Source: Thunnus maccoyii
Lineage: Eukaryota; Chordata; Actinopteri; Scombriformes; Scombridae
Direction: 5' to 3'
Length of the DNA: 64,000 nt
NCBI RefSeq assembly: GCF_910596095.1
Contig: NC_056548.1
Coordinates: forward strand, 4,489,151 to 4,553,150
This document shows positions 44,970 through 57,224 of the stretch, piece after piece (position 1 is the first letter of the stretch; every line of letters starts with the position of its first letter). The notes beneath the pieces are model-generated. The model was given only the letters and a program-made list of their open reading frames with translations, was not told the DNA's origin and searched no databases. The position numbers and the translations under genes were made by a program.

Positions 44970-47900
44970 TCATTTGACCGGAATGCTGGAGAAAAAAGGG
45001 CGAGCGTTGACAACGTTGGCTGGTTTCAAAGTGTCTGACAGAATTGCTTTGACGGTTTTCCTGTTGGCCTTGGTGAGGTTAGTCTTGAGCTTGAGCAGAG
45101 CCGAAACATGTTTTTCACTGTGGATGAAGGAAGGGAAACATTAGAAATGAACTTTTTAAATCCAGGACAACCACTCATTAAACAAAAGAGATATGACATG
45201 TTAATTTATTAGTTTTAGAGGTGCTGGTACAGGTGGATTATGTTACTTTTGGACTGAGCCAGGCTAGCTGTTTTCCCCTGTTTCCAGGCTTTGTGCTAAG
45301 CTAAGCTAACCAGCTGCCAGCTCTAGCGTCATATTCAGAGCACAGTGAAAGCGGTATCAATCTTCTTATCAAACCACAAAAAAGCCAAAAAATATATTTC
45401 CCAATGTCAAACTATTTTATTCTTTGGTTTGCATGTGAAAGTCTTACAACACTAGCCGTGTTTCCATTAACCTATTTTTATGCGCATTTTGAAGTATCGC
45501 ATTAAAAAAAGCTTAATGAAAACGGCAAAATTGGAAAAAACTTCCTCAATTTCGCAAAAAAAGCTTCACTGACTACGTCCACAGACTGTCATAACAAGCT
45601 TTCATTTAAAAGAAGCACTTTTCTTTGTTTCACTTTTGTTTTTTCTTGATAACTCCTCCAGAAAATTGAGCCTCAGCCTTTCATAATAATATCATAATAT
45701 CATCCTGCTGCCAGGAAACATCTGAACTCATGTGAGAAGTTTTAGCTCAGTTCACTTCCTGCTTCCCTTAGGTTTTACTGAAAAATATGTTTGTCAACGT
45801 TCAATGTTTACTGATTATGTTCTGTCTTTATTAGGTCAATCACAGCTAAATAAGGACAGTGCACATTCGCTTTTGATAATAATAATAATAATGATGTGAA
45901 TCCAACATGCAGATTGTAAAGGTTACCTGAGGTCAGGATAATCAGTTCCCAGTGATACTATTTGTAACTTTATGGCAGGGAGGTCTTGGAGTTTCAGCAC
46001 TTCGGCAATATTGTTCAGGATTTCCTTCAACCAGTCCTCCTTTGATCCCTGTGAAGTAGTTTAGTTTAGTATTTAAGTTTACTTCAACAGTAATATACAA
46101 GCCAATTGCGGAGGATTTTATCTTTAGTGTTTATTGTTTTTAAAGTGAATTTTCCCAGGAACATGTTAATCACACTCTGCGGTCAGTTCAGTGATACATT
46201 TTTTTCCTTGGAGTTTCTGATGTTGAACGTAAGATGATGCAACCAAAAATTAATGTTTTGTTAGATTTTGTGCTTCAGTCTCACCATTTTCACAAATAAA
46301 TTGTGCAAACTCTCCGCGTTGTCTTTCACAGTCATGAAGGCTTTCTCCTGACGCTCCTTGTTCTTCAGTTTGACTTTCCTTTTCAGGAGCCTCTTCACAT
46401 ATTCTGCTGTCACTTCCTGGTGAAGCTGACCCATCAGATCCTGCAATCAAATCAGTAATTCCGACAAAAAACGTTATTTTAGCAAACAACTATTTTTTGT
46501 TTGTTCTTTGAAGAACCACTTGATTTACCAGATAATTTGCGAATCTATAAAACTATACCAGTAATTATCCATGTTTTACTCCCTTTACTACTTAAATTAT
46601 GAATATTTCATGTATTACTAACTGTTTTGCAAACCATACTGTAGTATGCATTTCATCTCCAGGCAGCCATTGGGTTCCATTAACTTCTGTACAGTTTGAA
46701 AATCATATATCATATATGTTTATGTAAAATCTCACTGTATGTAAATTAATGGAAACCAATGGCCGCCCGAAAGGTAAAATATATTTAAATATATTCTGTA
46801 GAAATGTAAAGTTAACATGAAAGTTAACATAACATGTAGTTAAAGGACCAGTGTGTAAGATTTAGTGACATCTAGCGGTGAGGTTGCAGATTGCAGCCAA
46901 CTGAAAACCCTCCGCCTCCCCTTCTAAGCACATAGGAGAACCTACGGTGGCTGTGAAACTTGTGAAAAAATGCAAATGGCCCTCTCTAGAGCTAGTGTTT
47001 AGTTTGTCCGTTTGTGGGCTACTGTAGAAACTAGGGGTGTGCCAGAATACAAATACGTTATTTGGAAAAGCACAAATAGTGGGTTTTTATGAATATTTGT
47101 TTCATACAAACATTTTTTAAAATTATTTGTTTCAGGAAGAAGAAAAAAAAAGGTTGGTTACATCACTATCTCAGTCTCTCTCCTCTGCTCCGCTGTTATG
47201 TCTATCAGCAGATCTCAATGAGGGGAGTCACATCCACCTGCTACAAGATGCACATTTCCTAATATGGACATCACTCCTGGAGTTGAGGGGTGTTCCTCAG
47301 AGATAAAGCTGATCTACTGACACAAGTGAAGTGCTCCCAAGGGACTCTCCATAACCTGTTGTTCCCACTCTCCTTTCCACAAAGTTAGGTTGTAAAAAAT
47401 AGGCAATAAATGAAAAGTGCAAAGCTTTGAAGGTCTTTCCTCCATGTTACACGGTGTGCTGTCTCTGTGTTATGGGTGTATAAATAGGTAGAGGTCTGTT
47501 TGCAATGAGGCGATGAGTAAAGTTTTAGCTCATTAGTCAGCACAGTCATCTTTGATCTGCGAGACTCCAGTTCAAGACCTGGTGTGGGGACCTCCTTTGT
47601 AAGGTAGTTTATTCATGAACACTTATTGTAACACTTTGACTTTCTAAAATTAAAAGCTTAATAAAAACAAAACAGGATTCTAAGGCAACGAAAACACGAC
47701 GATTCTTATTTTCAGGTAATTATACACTAATTAAAACATACTTATGGATATTATATTCCATTTCTGCCAAGACTGTTCTGCTAGATGCCACTAAATTCTA
47801 CACACTGGTCCTTTAAGGAGCTAAAACTTGAAAAAAACAAAACAAAAAAACAGTGGCTTGTCCTTTCATTTGAATTGAAGAGGGTGTGCCATGGTTTCTT

Positions 47901-50900
47901 CAGTTTACCTGGTGACACAATTCAGCTGAACCTTGAAGATCCTGAATCTCTCGTTCAGTGCTGACCAGCAGATTCTCAAACACTGACTTATTCAGCCAGT
48001 CACTGGTTCCCAGCTTGCGGTACTGTGGCTGTGTGAGATACAAACATGATGCATGAGACAGTGAAATATATTATCTCTAACTTTTACCAAAAACAGATAT
48101 AGGTAGGGTCCACAGTAGTGCTGAATTTGTAATAAAAATGTTCAGTTTAGGGTTAAAATTTTAATTATTATCCATCTACACAGTGACATCCATGAGCACA
48201 TTTTGTGAATTATTATGTATTATGTAAATAAACTTACCTTGAGGACCTTGTGCACAGGGCTTAGTAAATACATGTGAGCAGATTGTTTCATGTCCATTAG
48301 AACAGACAAACAGCTTTCCTGAACATCCTCTGGGAACAGATCACTCTTCTTAACGAGGAAGTCCCTGCAGACAGACCACAGGAAAACCCTCAAATTAGCT
48401 CACCGCAATATTTTATTGTGATAGTGAAGGATAGGTGCACAATATTTCTGTCTTAAAACAACAGTCAGAAGCCCAAATGAACATTGAAACAGTTTTTTTT
48501 CTTGCTGTAATCATTCCTCCTGTTCATACCGACTATTACAATGGAAGTGATGGGGGTCAAAAACCACAGTTCTTCTTCTGTGAAAAAATGTATTTAAAAG
48601 TTTATCTGAAGCTAATATGAAGCTTCAGATAAAATTCTTTTTAGTGCTAAAGTTCCTCTTTTTGTTACTATACTTCCACTGCAGCTCAACAGGGAAACAC
48701 TGTCCGAGGAAACACAAAGAGGGAATTTGATGCTAAAAAGAAAAATGTGTCAGATATCCACTTGATACGACTAACTCAGACTGCTGAAGCCTCATATAAG
48801 CTTCACATCAACTTTTAAATGACTGTGTGGACACACTGTGGATTTTGGCCTCCATCACTTACATTGAAAGCACATTTGAAGGATCTTTTAATATCCAGTA
48901 TGAACAGGAGGAATGATTACAGCGAGGAAAACCTCTTTCACTGTTCATGTGGACACCTGACTGTTGTTTTAAGACAGACTTGAAAAATTGTGAACCTGTC
49001 CTTTAAGCTGTTAGTTTGTCTAAATGTCAGAAAAGTACCTGAAATGTTCAACACAGCTGAGTATGGCCTTGATGAACGGCTTGCTGTTCGGTTTGCCTTG
49101 CTTCATGATGTCGTCTTGGAAGATCCTGAATCTGCAGGAGTTTGTATTTGAATGAAAACAGTTGATTTTCACATCTGCAGTGTTGATATCATTAAGAATA
49201 GAACTAACTGCATTTATAAATAACAGTATTAGAAGCAAATAATCAATCTTGTTACCTTTGTAGTAAATCTTTCAGTTGGTAAGTTAAATCCTGGGCCTTG
49301 CTTTGGTCTCCCACAACTTTTACAGTTGTAGTCACAATACCATTGATGAGCTAAAGACAGATAAAGGATACAAATTAATTACTGCATTTAAAAATGATAA
49401 TTATGTTTATATTGTGTTGATAATACTGTACCGGAATGAGATCATAGGCCACAGGACTGACGAAGCAGCCGTCCTCTCTTGACGGCTCCTCTCCGTCATC
49501 CCACTTTTGCTTTGCTTCCTCCAGGACGCGGTCGATGCAAGTCGTCAGCTCACTCTGGATGTACGAAAAACAACATGCAGTGGTTACTTTTAACACACAT
49601 AACACTCTACTACTCTACTCTACTTTTTTGTTTAAGGCATGAATTTCTATGATTCTATCAGGGTGGCACTAGTGAAAATGTCATCAGGACAATCATATTA
49701 AAACTGATTATTGTCTAAAGGGCAGAAAAATGTGGCCTGTTGCTGGAGCTCAAGATTAGATCAACTAAAATCCTCCAGAAAGCCACAAGTATTATAGTTT
49801 CATCTGGGCTTGTTCTAGCAAGTGAATGTTCATTGTTCATTCCTTCTGCAATCCGACTACTTAATGTTCTGTAGCATTGTCATTGTTGGTAGATGTTTTA
49901 TCTGATCTTTTTTATTGTATCTATTAAGTTTATTTATCTATCTTATTTTTGGATTCCACATACAGCTCCTTTGTGTTTTTTTACTCCTTTTGTGTTATAT
50001 ATTGCATTATTTATTTTTATGTTATTGTGTTGTGTTAACAACAAGCTGCCCCAAACAAATTGCCCCTAATGAGATTAATAAAGTTGTATGTACTGTATTG
50101 TAAAACATTGAGATTCATCTACTGGGGACCATGAATATCCACAACAAATGTAATGACAAATGTAATGACAATCTAACCCATAGTTAGATAATCTGACCCA
50201 TAGTTGCTGTGATATCTCACTCTGCACAGAAGTTTTAATCATACTCATTGACTGGCAAACATCTGGATTGTTAGACATTGCTGCTAGTGTAAAAAACACA
50301 AAAACGAGACCTGAAATTTGAGTAAAACTACCAAACCAAAACTAAAAACTGCTATACATAACTAGAAATGTAATGAATCTACCTGTTGTTTGTTCAGGTA
50401 CTGTTCCTTTAGAGGTTTCAGTAACTTTTCAGGCAGCAGCTTTCCCAACGCTTCGTGATCGATCTCACTGGCCAGCTCTGGCTCTCGAAGGATTCTGACA
50501 CAGAGAGCAGACATCACATTCACAGTCATTAACAATTCAAGAAACATGAACTGTACAGATTAGGATTTCATGGGAATTTTTTCATCCTCTGGAGATCATG
50601 AATATTGATGTTAAATTTACCAGTGGTGGATGAATTACTCAGATCTTTTACTTCAGTAAGTTTCAAGAAAAAAATCTTGCATTCAAAATTTTATTGAAAG
50701 TACACAAGTATAAGCATCAAAATATACTTTAAGTACCAAAAGTAAAAGCACTCATTATGCAATTCAGAATAAAATAAAAATAATATATTATTTTATTATT
50801 AATTATTGATGTATTATGTGTAACATATTTTAATTACTTTATGTATAGCTTTGTAGCTTAATCTATAATTGATTGATTGATTGATTGAATTGTTTATTTA

Positions 50901-53900
50901 AGTGTCCTGCACCTTTCTGGCTAAAGCGACCAGCATCCTGAGAGACTCCACTCACCCCTGCAATAGACTGTTCTCCCTCTTGCCCTCAGGCAGGAGGTAC
51001 AGCAGCCTGTGTAGCAGCACTGTCAGGTTCAGTAACAGCTTCTACCCGGCTGCTATAAGACTGCTCAACAAAATAACACACTGCTGACTGTGCTCTTGTG
51101 TTTTTAGTCTTTTTCTCTCATACCTGTGCAATGTCCAGAAATTATTTATTATTCAGTTTTTAATGTGTTTTTAATGGTACCATGCTCGTAGTTTCGTTCT
51201 ACTTTGCATCACTGATGTTTTGCTGAATGACAATAAAAGGATCTTGAATCTTGAATCAAAGTAGTGGAGTGCAAATATAAAGCTGGAGAATGCTGGAAAA
51301 TGGAAAGTAGTTGTTGAGAAATCTTGGTCTGATACGTTGGACAGAGGATGGACTGATGGACCAACACATGGACAGACATTATCATGTTTGGGCACTGCCA
51401 CCGCCAGAATAAAAATACACCAATATAGAACAGAATGGATTCAGAAATATAAGATTCTTCACCAAATGTTGATTTTGAACCCTGTTATTGTTTTATAATA
51501 ATAAGATAAATTGAATTAATGACTCACTCTGGATAATACTCGTTCACCCAGAGCAGGAGGGAAGTGCAGTCCTTGTCATCTAGACCAAACTCTGTAATCT
51601 TTTTGAGTCTGGCACTGAAGGTTTGGTGGTACCACCTGGCATAGGAATTACAGATGTTCAGCTCCAGTGGGTAGCAGCTTTTCACCACCTCCACCATCCA
51701 TAGCAGGTCCTGCTTCAGCTGCCTGCCCATGCTGCGGATGTGGAGAGACTTCTCCACCTGGTCTGCAGGGCTGGAGGAGGTGTTGTCCATGCGCTCCTCC
51801 ACCAAGCTGCAGAGCGTTGAGTCGTGGAGCTTCTTCCAGCCGCTGGGCCTCCAGGCCGGCGGTGTCCCATCCCTCTGCTTCCACTGCTGGTCCTGCTCCT
51901 CCTCCTGGCAGACGGCATTCACAGCAGAGATTAGAGCCTCAGCGTTGACTTCTGTGCTGAGAGACTGTTTCAGAATCTGCACTACGAGGTCCTTCAGGGC
52001 TCTGCGGTCTGCATCAAGCCTGTCTACTTCTTCCTCCTGATGTTCAAGTGCCTCTGCTTCTGTTATCTCCCCAAACAGACGCTCCTCTCTCTCTATCAGC
52101 AGCTGGCTGGCCTCAAACAAATGGTTTGCCTCAAGGAGTTCTTCAAATGTGGGTATCACTGAGGGAGAAAAGCAAAGAGCAGACCTTGTTTTGAGCTGTT
52201 GGAGATGGTGTTTACAATAAAATGTGGCATCTAAACTTCCTGGAATCACTTTCTATTGGACCTCATACTCCATGTGCATGAGACAAAGACAGGCCTGCAT
52301 TCAGTCACAAAGCCTGATAACAAAGAATGGTGCCCAGTCAAACAAAGAGTCCAAAATGGACTCCATCTCCCAGCATGTTTTGCTCAGTTCGCACCTTGGT
52401 GTGAACTCTGTGGGACGCATTACAGTTTTGTCTCTGAGACACACCAACACCACCGGGAGTCCTGGCAACGCAGCCGTGATATCACTGCGGCTTTAAGAAG
52501 CAGCTGCACGAACACCGCCATTCCATTGTAAATGTGCAGGAGGAAGCGTTGCTTTCTCTGTGAGCGAGCTTGCTAAAGGACTTAACCCCATGCACATCCT
52601 TTTTTCGCCACCAACTGGAAGGTTCTCCCCTCGCTGGACAGAGCGTGAGGACGGTCCCGTCAGCATCCAAGCTGAGGAACAACTGAACAACTGGCCTGCC
52701 GAGTACCTGAAAAACTGTGTGCAGGTGTACTGAGGAGAACTGCTGCTGTTTTAAACGCAAAGCTAAGTTAATTGATAAATAAAAACTATTCATGGCATTA
52801 TTTTTGAAAGCATCCTCAGTTTACTTTTAGTGCCTACTTTTCATATACTTTTGCACATGCTTTTCAGTATGTGTAAATATATAGTGTTTGTGGCCTTGAA
52901 GACATGAATTCAACCATTAACTTCATCTCTGTTCCTAAAATATTTCTGTTTCTTCCTGTTTTCTGCAGTGCAGTCCTATTCAAACATTAACAGTTAATGG
53001 TTGGCTAACAACTGGCTAATGGCTGGATGTATCTGATGTTAGCTCCATTAACTGACCATTTTGGGGTTCCTTACCGCCAGGTGAGAGGTGTCCATCAGTT
53101 ACAGAGATGGTGTTTGGACCAGCTTGAGCTCTGTTGCCTCTAAATAACTTTTGGAACTCTATCCTCAACCACCTTCCTCTTGCAGGTCTGCCGCTTGGTT
53201 CCTCTCCTGTGGAGACAAAATACCACCAAATGTTGCTAATAAAAAAAGAAAGAAAAAGAAGAATAGCTAAGTGAAAAGCTTAAAAATAGAGCATGTGCAC
53301 CAGAGACTTCTGCCGGCCGAGCAGCTAACTTCTGGTTAGCTCTCTGTTAACACCTTATGTGTGCAGCTCAGCTAGACTTTCCAAATGTTATCAGACCAAA
53401 TGGATCAAATTTTGATTGTGAAATTAGTAATTCTGCGGGTGTTGCCCAAAACAATTTATCCACCATTTTACAGTTGCAACATTAGCATTAGGAGTAGGCT
53501 ATGGTGGAGCCCATGGCGCCCGCACGTCTCACATGTGTTTTGTAATTACTCTCACCGCTTTAAGCTAGTTTTTGTTTGAATTTTGTGTAATACACTTGCT
53601 TTCCTGTTTTTTAATGTTTTAGTTAGCTATTTTTAAAATTGTGAATACAGTTTTTGCATTTTTTAAGGACCAGTGTGTAGGATTTAGTGGCATCTAGCAG
53701 TGAGGTTGCAGATTGTAACCAACTGAATACCCCTCCCCCTCCCCTTCCAAGTGTGTAGCAGAACCTACAATGGCTGCGAAAAACGGGAAAGGCCCTCTCT
53801 AGATCCAGTGTTTGGTTTCTCTGTTCTGGGCAACTGTAGAAACATGGCGGTACAACAACATGGCGGGTTCTGTGGAAGAGGACCCGCTCCTTACGTAGAT

Positions 53901-55511
53901 ATAAAGGGCTCATTCTAAGTTAACGAAAACACGATTATTCTTATTTTCAGGTGATTATACACTAATTAAAACACACTTATGAATATTATATTCCATTCGT
54001 TAAGTCCATTCACTAGTTGCCACTAAATCTTACACAATGGTCCTTTAAATGACTATAATGGTATTTTCTCATATTTTGAATAAAAAGAAAGATTCAAATT
54101 TAAGTAAACAATTCACTAACTGCTACTTACATAAGTCGTTACGTGTGCTATGTTATTCAAAATCAAACCCTAACAAACACATTTTAGTTTTTTGAGCAAA
54201 AAAGTGGAATGAAAACATATTAAAAGAGGAATCTGTAATAAAACTGTACTGTTTCTATCAAAAATTAATAAGATAAATAAATTGATTCAATCTGATTAAA
54301 TCGTAACACAAAGCATCATCTAGCATCCAGTTGTTCCACATCATCGTGATTTTTCTTATGAAAAAACAGACCATGGAAATGACAGTTAATAAGAATATTA
54401 CTTTTCAGTGACAAAATTCACCTTTCAGCTTCATTGATCAATAACTAAAAAAGCCTGTTGATGATTCATATAACAAGAAAGTACTAAAGTGTCAGCCTTT
54501 CCCTGCATATCACATTTAACAAAGCACGGGAGGAAACTTTTATGAGAGTAAACACTCTATCAACCAGTCCAGACAGGCAGACAAATATCTATTATAGTAT
54601 AGTGTTTTTGTCTAACTCCTCCAGCAGTGTTACTCACCCCAATCTCACAGTCGGATCAGACATTATGCTGATTCTACAGTGTATATTTTGTACTAGGCCA
54701 GTATATAATACAATATACGGTATTTTTTAGAAAACATAGGATAATAATTATAATGTTGTTACTAAACTCAGCTACATTGGAAACTGCTTACAGAGATCAC
54801 TTCTAACCAGGTCAAATTGATCACTATAAGCAGATGATTATTATAACCGATTTTTTTTCTTTTTCTTAATTTCTCATGCAGATTACCATTTAATTAACAA
54901 TTTTATATTTATTACATGAATATGAAGTAATGAAATGGGCAGTTTCACTATTTACTTAATTTTATTGACTGTTTCAAAATACAGAACAGCTGTTTCAAAC
55001 GCTTGTTTCACTGCTGCATCTCGTTGGCTCATTTTTGTCAGTTTGTCATAAGCTTCAAGGAGACTACATTTTTCATTAAAAGAAATTGACTTCCTTTCCT
55101 TTTCTTTCCTTTTTGTCATTTCCTGATTGTTTCATGGTGGTTCTCAAATAAACATGCCCACCCCGCACCTCCACGCAAACCTGCAGAGGTGTGCCGCAAT
55201 GCCTGATAATGGTGCAGCAGCTGCTAAATACACATCATATGTGTACTATGGGAGTAAAGTAAAAAGAAAATAGAATTATAACTAAAGTTATAATGGTCCT
55301 ATGTGGTAATGACATTTTTCAGTGTGTATGGTTCTAATATAGATTATCGTATGTTTGTCAGTTAGTTCCAGTAAAATCAGCCATGCTCATCATCACTGAC
55401 TGTGTTTTGTGGTTAGTACATGTAACCTCCATACAACCTGTTTATCACTTTAATAACCTGATTATTGTTGTGTTGTAAACAGTTTTTCTTACCTTTTGCT
55501 CTGAAACTCAT
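44970..55511 (-). CDS. Gene B: TNFAIP2-like Sec6-superfamily protein, complete
   Basis: Same superfamily as gene A. Twelve coding exons on the minus strand: 55511-55493, 53206-53075, 52158-51528 (631 nt), 50494-50383, 49554-49432, 49350-49256, 49131-49039, 48364-48238, 48028-47909, 46440-46285, 46048-45927, 45117-44970; all phases fit, giving 625 residues. The N-terminus (MSFRAKGEEPSGRPARGRW) is basic, as in M-Sec, whose N-terminal polybasic patch binds membrane lipid. An acidic, probably coiled segment follows (about 60-110), then the helical Sec6-type rod to the end, FFSSIPVK. No signal peptide or membrane segment. Gene C is a near-identical copy downstream; gene A is the divergent partner facing it tail to tail. 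No kappa-B or ISRE motif as clear as in gene A is visible just upstream of 55511. Symbol withheld because TNFAIP2 and EXOC3L4 cannot be told apart by eye. Confidence 0.92.
45185..45410. mobile_element. Repeat family E copy in gene B last intron
   Basis: TTTTGGACTGAGCCAGGCTAG and TGCTAAGCTAAGCTAACC, then AATATATTTCCCAATGTCAAAC: the family E blocks. Confidence 0.8.
46845..47822. mobile_element. Repeat family G MITE with a nested insertion, gene B intron
   Basis: Left end TTAAAGGACCAGTGTGTAAG, right end CTACACACTGGTCCTTTAA: inverted termini. The interior matches 53665-54050 and 60640-61035, except that between 47034 and about 47670 foreign DNA is inserted, starting 'TAGGGGTGTGCCAGAATAC'. The gene C copy lacks the insertion. 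Confidence 0.85.
47034..47670. mobile_element. Nested retroelement-like insertion with a tRNA-like promoter piece
   Basis: After the 'GTGCCAGAATACAAATACGT' start, the segment 47515-47600 contains AGTTTTAGCTCATTAGTCAG and, about 35 bases on, CCAGTTCAAGACCTGG, resembling tRNA A and B boxes (B box GTTCAAGACC). It sits inside the family G MITE. Confidence 0.55.
48435..49012. mobile_element. MITE family A copy in gene B intron
   Basis: Right end AACCTGTCCTTTAA at 49000-49012 or so; left TIR missing. Blocks in the order of the complete copy. The gene C intron carries a counterpart at 62243-62946 in the same place. Confidence 0.85.
49640..50100 (+). mobile_element. LINE 3' fragment in gene B intron
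   Basis: CAAGTATTATAGTTTCATCTG, then TTGTTCATTCCTTCTGCAAT, then a long T-rich tail and the AATGAGATTAATAAAGTTGT end. The better copy at 63640-64000 keeps a frame encoding LPSGRRYVLP, typical of the C-terminal end of L2/Rex-like LINE ORF2. Here the LPSGRR part is deleted. Confidence 0.65.
50625..50870. mobile_element. Repeat family B copy in gene B intron
   Basis: Starts CAGTGGTGGATGAATTACTC followed by AGATCTTTTACTTCAGTAAG and AAGTAAAAGCACTCATTATG: the intact terminus of family B. Confidence 0.75.
50870..51260 (+). mobile_element. LINE ORF2 3' end and tail (L2/Rex-like) in gene B intron
   Basis: A plus-strand frame at 50902-51087 reads FSLLPSGRRYSSL and NSFYPAAIRLLNKI, the conserved C-terminal end of L2/Rex-type LINE polyproteins. 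It is followed by a UTR ending CAATAAAAGGATCTTGAATC with a short repeated tail. 5'-truncated and inactive. Confidence 0.8.
52159..53074. other. Gene B intron 2, no other feature recognised
   Basis: Open frames on both strands at 52224-52793 have no recognisable protein features; they fall in a less AT-rich patch of intron. Confidence 0.45.
53660..54052. mobile_element. Repeat family G MITE, gene B intron 1
   Basis: Left AAGGACCAGTGTGTAGGATT, right TACACAATGGTCCTTTAA. The interior has 'TTGCAGATTGTAACCAACTG', 'ATATAAAGGGCTCATTCTAA' and AGGTGATTATACACTAATTA. Confidence 0.85.
54053..55492. other. Remainder of gene B intron 1
   Basis: AT-rich; I recognise no gene or strong repeat family. Confidence 0.5.
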
Positions 55512-57224
55512 CGCTCCTGAAGGCAGCAAGACTCACAGGTGTGAAAAGCTCGTCCGTCTCTGCAGCAGGTCGGCTGAACACTGAACTGAGAATAACTTGC
55601 AAAATACCATCTGATGTCAGGATGTTGGTTAAGTCACGCTCTGAGAAACTCTGCTATATCACGTATCCACATTTCCTCTTGGAACTTACATTTATAATGT
55701 GAAAATGAATGCATCAGCTCTTTCAAAATGACACATATGTGTGAATGTTCAATTTAAAATGTCGCCCAGTTTCTGACACTGATCAAGCTCACTGTGGGTG
55801 AGGTGTTATTATAGCGTCGAAATCTTACGATGATTACAACTTTATCTCTGCATATTTAATGAGGACATAAATAATTTCAGTTTTTCAAATCAGATTAATT
55901 TCAAACCAGAAAACAAATTTGGTTGTTTGTTACCCTCCATAAAACAAAGTCTAACTTCTAATCACATATATGAACTTTGATTTTCAAAGCATCTAAAAAA
56001 GATGAATACAGTTCACACCACAAACTACGCTCAAGTACTACAAATACATCTGGGAAAAGATTTTCACTTCCTCAGAAAAAAGAGAAGTCTAACACCAGTT
56101 TAAGTTTAAATTTATTTCCTCTGCTCTGACCACAACTTTTATCACAACAGTTTCTCACACACCTTGCTACTTTATAAATTATCAGTGTGATTTTTAGCAC
56201 CTCATATACACACAGCTGACTTCCAAGATCACTCAAATAGATACAATAATCAGATTTTGCTTCATGAAATGACCAAAATACATCTGATCTGATCATGATC
56301 TGAAACATTTCACTTTCTGTGACTTAAAGGAATAGTTCAACACATTGGAAAGTACGCTTATTTGCTTTCTATTATGGCGTTTTCAAACCTATAGTTTGTT
56401 TGCTTTGGCCTGAATCAGTGGATGAGTTTGTAAACCTTGTTCAGTTGCTTCTCACAAAGAGAAAACGCATTAAAAGCCAGGTGAGATCATTCTCTCTGCT
56501 CATTGGTCAGGTGTGTCTGGGGCGGCAGCAAGAACGTGAACACAGGAGGAAGACTTTGTTGCACTAGCCCAGAGACCTGTACTATGAAGCAGGATTTGGG
56601 CTTAGTGGAGTATTTTTTGCTATTTAGTTGGATGATGAAGAAAACATTCTGAATATATCACATTAAAAAACCTTAAAAGTAATGTCAGACTGTTTCTGCT
56701 ACCGAAGCAAAGAGTGTAAAAGTACTTAATGACTGATGGGGTTCATCTGACCCAAATGTTGCATTTATAATCATGGGAGCCAATTAACAGTGTGTGGATT
56801 ATTTTTCTAATAAAAGACAATCTTTGGTTTTTATTTCCAGTTATTATCCCACAGTTGTCTCATGTTATTCTGAGCTGCAGTGATGGAGTCAGAGTGTAAA
56901 ATCATCCAAACCGTTAGCTGTCACTCTGGGGATAAAATCAACTTAAACAATTAAAATGCAGCTAAAATCATCATTATGTGTTTAGTGTCATAAACGATCT
57001 CTCTGTTTGTTAGAAGCTCTGTTTTAAAACCAGAGTGGAAACAGAAAGCCTGGAACAATAAAATGTTTCCACTGACCTATAAAATATATATATTGTCACT
57101 TTATTGTAATTCAGGACTTTTGTCCATGTTAGGATCCTGTAGGAATGATGACTCTTTTTTCCCAGTGAATCTGATTGGTCAGTGTTCACGGCATTGACAG
57201 GTTGTAATCCGATCCTCTGAAGTT
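55512..57224. other. Gene B upstream region and spacer
   Basis: The leader and promoter of gene B should lie at 55512-55700 (minus strand). A weak TATA-like GATATAG (plus 55652-55658) is the only core motif I see. A family E fragment occurs at 56325-56380 (GGAATAGTTCAACACATTGG). Otherwise nothing recognised. Confidence 0.4.

Noticed and set aside
46250-46489. A 79-codon minus frame overlapping the 156-nt exon of gene B (also 59864-60172 in gene C)
   Set aside because: It is a shifted frame of a real Sec6-type exon; the exon's own frame is open, has matching splice phases and matches the paralogues.
50902-51087. A 61-codon frame looking like a small conserved protein
   Set aside because: It is the C-terminal end of a LINE ORF2 followed by the LINE tail, sitting in a gene B intron.
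51648-52040. Pro/Ser/Cys-rich open frames on both strands over the large gene B exon
   Set aside because: Shadows of a GC-richer coding exon whose own frame (51528-52158) is continuous and spliced correctly.
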